This document shows positions 13,501 to 25,500 of a stretch of 64,000 nucleotides of DNA, piece by piece. The notes below the pieces were generated by a model. It saw only the letters and a list, made by a program, of their open reading frames with translations. It did not search any database and was not told the origin of the DNA. Origin of the DNA: Misgurnus anguillicaudatus (Eukaryota > Chordata > Actinopteri > Cypriniformes > Cobitidae); contig NC_073339.2 of NCBI RefSeq assembly GCF_027580225.2, forward strand, positions 40,414,501-40,478,500, written 5' to 3'. The position numbers were made by a program, and so were the translations under genes. The first letter of the stretch is position 1. The number at the start of each line of letters is the position of its first letter.

Positions 13501-16500
13501 AAAAAGTATAGCATGAATTAAGCCAAATGCAAAAAGATGTTTTACTTAATATGGAAAAATTATGCTTTCTTGGATTACCTTAAAATGTGGTATTAGCATA
13601 GTAAACGTTATACTACAGTGACACTATAGTGCTTTTATATAACTGAGAGTAGCCTTACCTCCAAATCTGCTTTTGGATGCATGAAAAAGAAAGGTTTCAG
13701 TACTGGTGATCTAAAAAAAAGAGAGTAGACAGTAAATGAAACACACATGGAACATTTGGTGCCCATCATTTATTATTTGTCTTAAAATATCGGTCATGCT
13801 TGAAAAGTACAAACACTCACATCCTGGGTCGTCCTCCAACAATACTGGTTAGTCCTGGAGCTGTAATAGAGAGACAGAGAGTAACAAAAACATTAGATCA
13901 CAATAGAAAGATAAAGGTTTGGGCACACCTACTAATTCGTTATTACTACTATAATACACATTTCAAAACAAAAGTCATCAGACTTATAAAACATGAACAG
14001 ACCGTATTGACTACCTGTTCAAACTTGTCCACAAATTTGTTGTGTGTGACTAAGGGTGCATTTACACCATGTCATAATTACCATTTTTACAGTAAAAAGC
14101 TTTCATGTCCTTCCAGTATGATATTATTTATTTCCTGACGGATTTTCAGCGTTCATGTCCTTCGAGTATGTTATTAATGTTTCCTGATGCACTTTCAGTG
14201 TTTTGGAAGTATTTAGCAGAAAGCATTATAATGTAAGGTAATGTAATGTATATATGTTTTTTTTTTTTCTTTTTTTGCTGGCAACAATATCCGCATAATC
14301 CCCAATCATGAACAGCTTTGAGTTGAACACCACTTGTTTTCCTCAAAAAAATTACAATAACGATACGTTGTGAACGCAGCATAACATTTTAATGAAAATT
14401 TTAAAGGGGACATATCGAGAAAATCTGACTTTTTCCATGTTTAAGTGCAATAATTGGGTCCCCAGTGCTTCTATCAACCTAGAAAATGTGAAGAACAACT
14501 CAGTAACTTTTGGTAAAATTTTTGGTATACCATTCTCTGCAAGCATGTTAAAAAATAAGTCATTGAAATTTGGCTCCCCTTGTGATGTCAAAAGGAGATC
14601 TTATTATAATAATACCACCCCTTAATCTGCACTATCCAACCACGTCACTGTCATTTAGTGCAGAGAGAGAAAATAATTGACAGCACAATTGAGTTTCAAT
14701 TTCAACAAACCACCATTATGGCGATCAGTGTTTGCATTTCATTAGCTCATTTGCATTTAAAAGAACACACCCAAAACCAGCCAATTTTTGCTTGAACCTA
14801 CAAAATGGCAATTTTAACATGCTATAATAAATTATCTATATGGTATTTTGAGCTAAAAAGTCTTGTGAAATGTCTTCTTTAATATGCTACGCATAGCTAC
14901 CAATTACAAAATTTGGTCTAAGCAAGTAAACATAAGCCTTTATATCTATAGCTATATATTATGTAACCCTACAATGAAAAAAATCCACCCTCTCCTTTTT
15001 TAATCCCCATTAAACCAAAGCAGTCTCATTAGACATGTTGTTCTGATTCTCTTGTTAATGTGACGTCACACAAACAAAGCTCCGCCCATGGCCACTATTA
15101 ATATTACCCAAAAGCTTTTCTAAATGTGTTTGTTAGCACCCTGTAGCACTAATACGGCTAAAGATACAATTGTCTCAAACCGTATTCACAACAATCAGAT
15201 CTATTTTTAACCAAAACGCTCACTATCTGTTGGTATGGGAGTGTGGAGCTATAGCTCATTTACATTTAAGGTACAGACATGAAACAGTGCTTTTTGCCCC
15301 CAGCCAAATAGGGGCGTTTTAGACATGCTATAACAAATGAGCTGTGAGGTATTTTGAGCTAAAACTTCACAGACAAATTCTAGGCCCACCTAAGACTTGT
15401 ATTACCTTTTGTAAAAATTAGCATAATATGTCTTTTAAAAGCGAATTTTGTCAATGTTTTAAAGCAGTCCACATTCTCAAACGTAATATATTCATAATAA
15501 AAGTAAAAAAAACATTCGATTTAAAGGTACAAGTATGTCTAAAGGTCAGCTTGAAATTAATTTAAACTGTTAGGAATGCTGTTAGTAAAGTGTGAGAACG
15601 AGTTGTGTGATGTTTTTACTCACCCATGCCTGTTCCAGCAGGTGCTATCTCTCTAGAAAAGAACTCCAGGGCTTTTTTCTGCTTGTGATGGACAGCCATC
15701 CAAATAACAGCCTCGCGGGTACCCTTCACAATAAAGCCGAAAGTTATTTTGGTGAAAGGTAAAGTAACATTTTCATCAGTCAACACAAACAGATCAGTTT
15801 ACCGTATTGACTGCATGTGGTCCGTATGTATCCTCGGCGCCCAAAACTTGGATGTTGACATCAGTATAGTCTTCCAGACCAAGTTGTTTGAAAATTCGCC
15901 GGGTCCTACAAATAAGAATTTGTCAGAACACAGCGGTACAGTTTATAAACCAGAGGAGTTTAAAAAATACACTGTGTGCAATCAAATTTGTTTATCTGTT
16001 TTATATTTTAGTATAATATTAACTGGTCCACTTTTTTATTCTTTTTATGGCGACAAATGCTTTTTTGCATTGTGTTTTTAAAAGAATAAATTGCATACAG
16101 TATGAGGAGTTCAGATGCAAAAAGCCGTCTGACATGTTTTCTTGTAAATGAATCTTTTTATTAAGCTCTTATGTTTAGGTTGAGTAATAAGGTTATTAGT
16201 CAGTAATAGAAATGCCTTAGTTTCACAATTGTCCCTTTAGTCATTTCATTGGTATTTAACAAATAGTCTTCCGCTGCAACCCCCCCCCCCCCCAAAAAAG
16301 TGCATGTACGTTTTTCCACCTGAAAAAAAAAACATTCTTTAGACAAGACATGGTAAACAGTTGCAAAATATGCAACTAGAAACATTACAAATAATGAAAG
16401 TAATCCATGTCACTGCCACAATCAGGTTCTATTTAGGTCCAAGTTCATCAAATTTATCTTCCGTGTACTTAGAGGACTTTGCTGAAAAATCAACTTGGCG

Positions 16501-19500
16501 TTTAGTGAATTCTGCCAACATATCGATATTCTGAATGATTAAGCGGATTTGAAGGTATTCGATGAACAAACAATACATGCAGAGAGAATTCAGTTAACAT
16601 CATTATCTCATTTTATAACAGAGGTGGTGTTTAGCAGCTTTTGCATCTAAGCTTCTCATATGTTTTTGATCAAAACATTGTATATAAACCCTAAACCTTT
16701 TAATAATACTCTCTGCTGTTCTTCTAGCCTTTTCCACAGCTCTAGGTCCACCGACAGGGCAAACTGCTGTGGCCCTGAACCCATCTAAATATGTAGCACA
16801 GACCTGGGGGAAAATATATGTAATATTGATAAAACGTTGGTGTAGGAAAATAGTAGCAAAAGTGTTTGATAATTGGTGTAAAAAAAGTAAATTAATAAAA
16901 ATGACACTCATGAACAAAGCAGCAGGGAAACTTGACATACCTTGTAGTCACCTGATGAAGGTGATCCTCTGGCCCCGCCTACTTTTACTGCTCCACCATC
17001 CACACCTAAAAATTGAAGGGCAGAAGGAATGCAGTGTCAGTACATTAACATTAACTCTGGAATCCTCAATGGGAATACTGCTCAAAGAAACTGATTGTAA
17101 ATTTTATATTTTAACTCTTTCCCCGCCACTGTTTTTAAAAAGCATTTTTTATGATTTTCACAAAAGTTTAAAGGGACACACCACTTTTTTTCCACATTTT
17201 TCAGCTCCCCTAGAATTAAACATTTGATTTTTACCGTTTTGGAATCCATTCAGCCGATCTCCGGGTCTGGCTGTACCACTTTTAGTATAGCTTAGCATAA
17301 TCCATTGAATCTGATTAGACCATTAGCATCGTTCTCAAAAATAACCAAAAAGTTTCGATACCTTTCCTATTCAAAACTTGACTCTTCTGTAGTTACTTCT
17401 GTAAAGTACTAATATCGACAAAAATTTAAAGTTGCGATTTTCTAGGCCGATATGTCTAACTATACTCTCATTCTGGCGTAATAATCAAGGACTTCGCTGC
17501 CGTACCATGGCTGCAGGAGGCACAATGATATTACGCAGCGCTTGAAAATAGTCCCCATGGTAACTTTCAATAGCAGAGGACTATTTTCGGGCACTGCATA
17601 ATGTCATTGCTCTATATCTCAAAATATCAATATCAAAATGTTCTTCTTTAAATATATAAACATACAATATATTAAATGAAGAAATCGTCATTTGTTTTCT
17701 TTTTATCACCTCTCAAATATGGGTAGGTTTCTTCAAAAATACAAAATTTTAAGCAAAAAGTTGAGACAATTGCATTTTTGTAAAAGACTTTTGTTAGAGA
17801 TCAGATTCAGAGTAATGATCAAAACATACACAGAGTTTTTACTGTTTTGGATCAGTGGATGCTTTAGTGTTTAAGTTGGGCAAGAGCACCACCTATTGGA
17901 TAATAGCAGAAATATGGATTGCAGTAAAAAATTGTCATTGGCAGGGAAGCGTTTTCTCTTAATTAATGAGATAACTCGTCAATGGCGGGGAAAGAGTTAA
18001 TAATGTGATTAAAATACTGTCATCTTCTCGTAATATTAGTGTGCAATTATAAAAGTGCAACTTTTAGAATGATCTCTTGACAGAAATCCAATATAATATT
18101 AGTGATGCACCGATGTATCGGCCACCGATATTTATCGGCCGATTTTAGATGAATTTGAAACCATCGGCATATCGGCAATAGCATGAGAAAGGCCGATACC
18201 GATTGTTTATTAATTAACTGCATAAAGAAATCCATTATATGTAAAAAATGAGTTAATGATGTTAATAAAATAAATGCTGAATAGCAAAAAACACCTTTGA
18301 AGGTTGTCATGCTGTCTTATTATATTTGTTTTAGCTTGATTAGTGTCTCTCTTATTATGTTGGTCAGTTGAATGTTAATTAGATCCAATCCATGTTCAGT
18401 AAAAATAATTTGATGCAGAAATAAACTAGCTAATAGACCAACTGTATAGTATTGTATACAAGTGTTTAATATCGGTATCGGCATCGGTATCGGCCAGAAG
18501 TTGTCTGTTTAAATCGGAATCGGTATCGGCCCAAAAAAATCCTATCGGTGCATCCCTATATAATATACATAATTATTTTATCAGTGGTGTATGAAAACCT
18601 TACATAATGAACTGTTGTAGTTTATACCTTCAGAATAAGCCGTTTTTATCTCCAAACACAGCGGGGCCTCCTTACATGGAAGTCGCCATTTTGGGCTGCC
18701 ATGTTTCTATAGTAGCCCTAAATAGACAAACTCCTCAATTTGTTTGTCCTGTGACGGCTACCGTAGCTTCTCTAACCGTGGGTTCACACCAGCCATGAGG
18801 CTAATTTGCATCTACCGAGCTGCGCTATATGCCTCATTCGCAGGGTGGGACCTCCAGACGCGAGTCAACGCGTCTTCACATTGACTTAAAGCAACACTAA
18901 AGAGTTTTCGCTCTTTGCTCCCCCTACAGGTTGGAAGCGGACTTGTCCATTACCACTGTCGTAAATAATTTAGCCTACTGCAGCAAAGCTGGCTGTGATT
19001 GGATTGTAACTTGCCGTAAAGCAAGTTTTTGTAGTTTTCACTCGAACTACAGGACCGCGACCCAACGTTTGGAAACTTCTTTAGTGCGGTTTTGGCCGAT
19101 AGAGGGCTGCAAAGCGAATGTTTCGAGTGGATGAACGACTGAAACTTTTTAAAGTAAAAAAACTCTTTGATGTTGCTTTAACATTGAAATCACTCGCGCT
19201 TGACGCCTCTACCGCGGCTGGTGCGAACGCAGAGGGGTAAGCTGTGGACTAAGCGACTAAAAAATCTAGACAGTGGACCTTTAAGTCAATTTGAAACTTT
19301 ATTTTACAGCAATGATCGCAGGAATTGTCAGGAAAGGTTTACCAGCATGAGGTGTTGATAATCAGCACTTTTCTCTTGTATTGGGGGAGACTTAGATCGC
19401 AGGTTTGTTTTGGAAGTTTTAAGTGTTCAGGAGAACTCAAATCAATCCGCTATGTACAATTAGCTCAGTGATTACATGGACAATGAAAAAGATGTCGGAG

Positions 19501-22500
19501 GACAAAGACAATATTTGCTTTTGTCTCTTGGTGTGACAGAAGAAATAGGTTTAAATGACAAATGTAAGATATATCAAAGGTTAGAGTTGATAGCCGGAGC
19601 CGGCATCTGAGTAGTTAAGACTAGACAGCTGGTCTAAAATCAATGGACCGCCTCAGACATACAGATAACAAACACAAACCACCTGATCACTAGATCGGTC
19701 TTACAGTGATAAAGTCTATCATTATCAAATCTGAGCAGTGACAGTAGACAAATGATCAATTCAACCTAATCCACCAGTCAACTTTGAAATTTAAGATTTA
19801 ACAGAAAATGTAAATCAATAATTAAATTAAATTTCAAGGTTTTGCAGTACTTTACATTTGCATTTATGAATAAGTTGCTTTTTTATTTGCATTCAATGAT
19901 TTATTAAACAATTTGATTTGATTATCGATTCGTTTAAACTATTGAGTGACACAAACACACCCGTCATTATTATATCAAATACACACAAAAAGGTCACTGT
20001 TCGTAACACACAAGACAATGCTTACCAGGTGTCTCAGTGATGGTAACATTGGAGAAGTCACAGGTTACATCAGGCAAAAGGTAACGCTGTGGGTCACCAA
20101 TTTCATACACCAACTGCTCAGCTACTGTACCGAATGATACCAGACCGCCGGTTTTTGGAGGTTTAGATAGTATAAAGGAACCGTCAGCCGAACATTCCAC
20201 CACAGGGAAGCCCATGTTATCCCTGCATTCAAACAATATAAAATAGTAATGTTCGTGATGTTCCTGCCGATCAGTGGTAGAGAAGTGCAAAAGGTTGTGC
20301 TTTCAATTGCAAGTAACACACATCATGATAAAAACAAAATGTATACTTTGTAATGCACTGTAAGTCACTTTAAATAGCACCTATTTCATAGCTAAAAACA
20401 ACATTATTTTATGTATTTGGTATAATAGAATGTGTTTGTGTGGTTTATGGTTTAAAAAACAAATTATTTTACACATACCATATATTTTTGTAGCTCCAGA
20501 TTTCACTCTATTCCTGAAACACATGGATTTGAAAAGCTTTGTGTCCCTGATTGGTCAGCTAATCTGTCCATTGTGACTGGCCTGAATACCTCTAACGTCA
20601 GCCGGAAACGTGACGCTCCTTACCATGTTTGAAAGATTCGGTTGCTAACAGGAGTTAACTTACAGGCTGTTAGGAATTATGATAAAGTCGGTCTTGTCCA
20701 TTTCAACAGGCCCATGAAGTAAACTGTTGTCTACAATCCGCGTGTTTGTTGTAGTCCAAGAAAAGAGATTTATTTACGTTGGAGATGATAACTTGCGTCA
20801 TGGTTTACTTTGGGGTAACATGTACTAATACACACTTACACACCAAAGGAAATTCAAAAACATAAATCGGACAATAGGTGCTCTTTAAATAAAAGCATCT
20901 GCCAAATGCATAAATGTTAAATCAGTGTCTAACAAGAAATTAATCTCACAAACATGCTTGGGTCATATTCACCTCAAATCTACATATACATTTTGCTTAA
21001 AATTTTTGATTAAAATAATGTCATAATAGTAAAATAGGAATAATGACAATATGGCACTTCCACATTTCTAGTTACCGTAATGCAGTGGTTCTCAAACTTT
21101 TTCAGCGTGCGGCCCCCTTTGTGTATGGTGCATTCCTACGCGGGCCCCCCAAAGAAAATTTATGATAAAAAACAGTTCTAAAACTTCACATTTTAAAGGC
21201 GGAGTCCACGATGTTTGAAAAACGGTTTGGAAAAGGAGACGGGCCGACTACCAAAACACACTTATAGCCAATCAAATCAAATGCCGGGTTGCGTATGTGT
21301 GGGGCGGGTCTATCAACAGAAGGTTGATTCTATTGGGGTAGGGGCGTGTTTGTTTAGATGATTTCAAATATCAACATTGGCTTTCAAACATCATGGACTC
21401 CGCCTTTAATTAAACAAAACATTAAATTATACAATGCAGTGCTGCCTTATTTTTTTTAGGTTTAATTTCACAGAATTCATGATAAATTAATGTATTTTAT
21501 CAAATGTCATAAAACTGGGGCCCCCCTGGGGGCCCCGGACCCCAGTTTGAGAACCACTGCCGTAATGCACCCAAATCAATTGTCTTTACTGTAACAAAAA
21601 CATTTAAAGCATGGGTCTTTAACAGGGGGTCTGGGGTATTTTTCGGGAAAAATGAAATCATGCATCAAACCAAAATGCATTAATAGGCTAAAAGAAATGA
21701 TAAAATACTTAAGTGAAATGAAGGTCGCCCATTAAATCTATTCAGTAAATTTTCAATGTTTTAAGCCAGGAATACACTGCAGGATTTTTGCCCTCTTATA
21801 AGATCACACTGTGCGACATGGATCGTTTAAACTCGAGTACGACAGGTATGTAGACTGTACGATGATGACACGGAAGCTTCGGCGGCTGCGTCACAAGTTG
21901 CGCAATGTCACCAGTATGCGCTCATGGTAAACAAATACCAGTACGCAGGTCGTAGCAGCAAACACAGTGTGTGTTGATCATGCTGAATTTCTGACACTGT
22001 CAAAAAAACTATCGTAGGCTATCTTTGGATGCAAGACCGGAAAAACGGCCGTCTTTGTACCTCTCTCACTGTACGACATAGGATCACCGATGAAGAGCCA
22101 CGATAACAGAAATCGCTGGGATTGTTTCACGATGGCAATCTTTCGTCTGGGACAGCCAAAAATCGTGCAGTGTATCCCAGGCTTTATTATGTATAGTATG
22201 TTAACAGTATCTGTGTATACAAAATGTTATGTTAATTTTATTATATTTGTAATGTAACCATCAAAACAAAGTATGTAAATACTCTTTAATTTGATACATA
22301 TAATGGGGGTCATTGCTCCTCCTCTCTATACGGGTGATTCTCACGAAACCATTGAAACACCACGGCACTAATGATTTTAGCTTTAAAATGTGTAATATAG
22401 TAACATTAAAAAGCATCAGAATTAACACAATACTGTGTTCTACCTTGCACAATGTGTGATTTCAACATAAGAATTTATAATTGGAAATTTTATCTCATTT

Positions 22501-25500
22501 TCTGCTGAAATTCTCATTACCGCAATGTGTCCGGCTGTGTTTGAACATGCGTTATGTTGTAATTTAATCAAATTAACACAAAAATATTAAGAAAATAAAT
22601 AAATGGATGTTTTGCTAGACTACTTTAGATGATAGAAAAAATATTTACTGAATATTCATGTATAATAATAATGAAGAAAAATTAGGAAAATGATGTGTCC
22701 ATGCCTGATGTTCTCATCCTCCGCAACACTTTTTGAGAACATTTTAAGCACACATACAGAATTTTAATAAAGTTTGATTTTGAGTGACCAAGCACATGGA
22801 CCAGTTACTTCAAGATGGCTACCAGGTAAGATCATTTTTTTACAGTTAATTTAAAATATTTTCTTGTCAGAATGCTTACACGACATTTTGATTATCATTA
22901 CCGCAACAGATGCTTATTAAATGTTAATTTAATTAATAGAAGCATAAAACTTTGATTTGAAATGCATGTGCAGAATCTCCAAATTATGTTCTTTCAGGTT
23001 TGTCAGGTCATTTTGAAAATATGTCAGTTTTGATGTTTTCTGAATGTTGCGGTAATGAGATTTTTTAGGGCTAATTTTTTAAATTATGTTACAAAAAGTG
23101 TTAAATGATAAGTAAAAGTTTTAAAAGTAATGTTCCCATTTACTCCAGACTTTGTTTTTCAATGTCTGGTGGGAAAAAAAGTAAATTTAAGCAATTTTTA
23201 CATTTTCATGCTTGACATTTTTAAAACCAAGTTTTCGTGAGAATCACCCATACATGCAGCGGTCCTTGGCCTGAAAAAGGTCAAAGACCTCTGATTTAAA
23301 GTATTTGCATTATAATAAATAAATTATAAATGAAATCTGTGTTTTGTAGTGAAGAATTTGGTCTTTTCTAGGGACCCTGAGCAAATTCCAAATTTGGTTA
23401 TCCCAGTCAGGAACTGTGTGCCAGTCCGTGAATATTCCTCCTGTGGCCTGTGCTCCACACTCAATCAGGTGACCTGCAAGACTACAGGCAAAAAAAAGTT
23501 TTTTTTTAGCATGATAGGAACAGAACCGAAACTGTACTGCTAATGTGGTTTACCACAAATGTTGAAATATCATTCACACCCCTTTGACTTTCTTCCCTTA
23601 TGCTGTATCTTACATATCTCTGTCTTTATTTGGTGACGTGCGTTTGGTATTTAGCACAAAGGGACAGTGTGATTATATGACATATAAGAGCTTACACAGA
23701 TCTCAATACTGTACCTTCCAGCAGCCAGCAAATCATAATTATTGCTTTTCCATGAAAACTGTCATAGAAAAAAAAAACAATCAATAAGTATTTTTGTCTG
23801 CATGTTAATCATCTTATTATTAATTCTGATGCTTTTCGATTAGCATTTTTGTTTTTATTTTTGAGAGCATGCATGTGTGCTAAACCTAATACCGTACCGA
23901 ATGCATGAGGGGTCCGAGAACCACCGCGCTGTCCACACAACGTCCCGTCACTACGATATCGGCCCCGAGATCCAGGCAGCGTTTTATTGGGAGGGCTCTG
24001 AGAGATACAGAGACAGACAACTGAATCTCATGCACAAACCACGAGTCAGGCTCCAGGATTAAATAACAGACAAAACCAATGACACACTGTTATTAACTCG
24101 TTGTTTTTACCCCAAATACGCATTCATGCTGTGGACTGTCTTTGGAAGTGGTTTCTTTTCCTTTGAATCAGCCATCCTGAGATCACTCAAAGAGTCTTTC
24201 TAGGAGAGACAGCAAAAAAGACTTTAAAAAAAGATATTTGAATTATTTTCCATAATTTTATAGTGATATTTGATAGTTTAGATATATAGTAATATCAACC
24301 TCTGTGTTAATAATGCAATGGTCTACAAGTGAGCTATCATCTACTACCATCAATGTTTTTTACTGTAAATGCTCATGCACTTCAAAAGCTTGAATAAACG
24401 AATGACTTGATGCAGGTACCTGTGGCATGAGGTCATCGCCGGTCACCACAGCTACCTTTAAGTCAAGTCCCGCCTTCTGAACTACTTCCTGTAGAGCCGC
24501 TCCACAGGCAAGAGGATTTACACCCCCAGCATTACTCACCACACGAATACCTTCATGAAACAACAGATCATCATACCATATATGCAGTATAGACATAGTA
24601 AAAAAAAACATTTTGATGCTTCGTCAAGTATACCAAAGCCACCAATGGCTTCAAATAATGTGATCCAATGCACAGGTGAAAACATTAATTATTTCCTCAT
24701 TCATGAACATGATTAGCAAATTTAATTCATCATCTCTGGATGGTGAAAACAACATCTCCCATCTTTCCACTCTTCTTCATAACGTAATTTAGCTTCGCCT
24801 TTGTTATCATGCTACTGTGTAATACCGCCCCCGTAGTGGTGAAATCTGTGGGTGCCTTTAATTTTGGTTGATAAAATGTACTTTATTTTTGCAAACATTG
24901 TCACTTAACAAATGCCTAAAACTTTTCACTACATTCTAGTCCTAATTTAGAAAGAAAAAGAAAAAAACAAGAAAGAAAGAACTTGATATAAATCATGCAT
25001 AACAATTAATCAAAACGAATTGTTTGCAGAATAAAAGTTTTTGTTTACATCATACCCTCACCTAAAGGATTATTAGGAACACCATACCAATACTGTGTTT
25101 GACCCCGCTTTCACCTTCAGAACTGCCTTAATTCTACGTGCCATTGATTCAACAAGGTGCTAAAAGCATTCTTTAGAAATGATGGCCCATATTGATAGGA
25201 TAGCATCTTGCAGTTGATAGAGATTTGTTACTTGTTCCACCACATTCCAAAGATGCTCTATTGGGTTGAGATCTGGTGACTGTGGGGCCCATTTTAGTAC
25301 AGTCTCATTGTACAGTACAAGAAACCAATTTGAAATGATTCGAGCTTTGTGACATGGTGCATTATCCTGCTGGAAGTAGCCATCAGAGGATGGGTACATG
25401 GTGGTCATAAAGGAATGGACATGGTCAGAAACAATGCTCAGGTAGGCCGTGGCATTTAAATGATGCCCAATTGGCATTAAGGGGCCTGAAGTGTCTTTAC

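Noticed and set aside
16603..16938. 111-codon single open frame
   Set aside because: Only 16697-16803 is an exon of the AtuA-family gene; the rest is intron on both sides.
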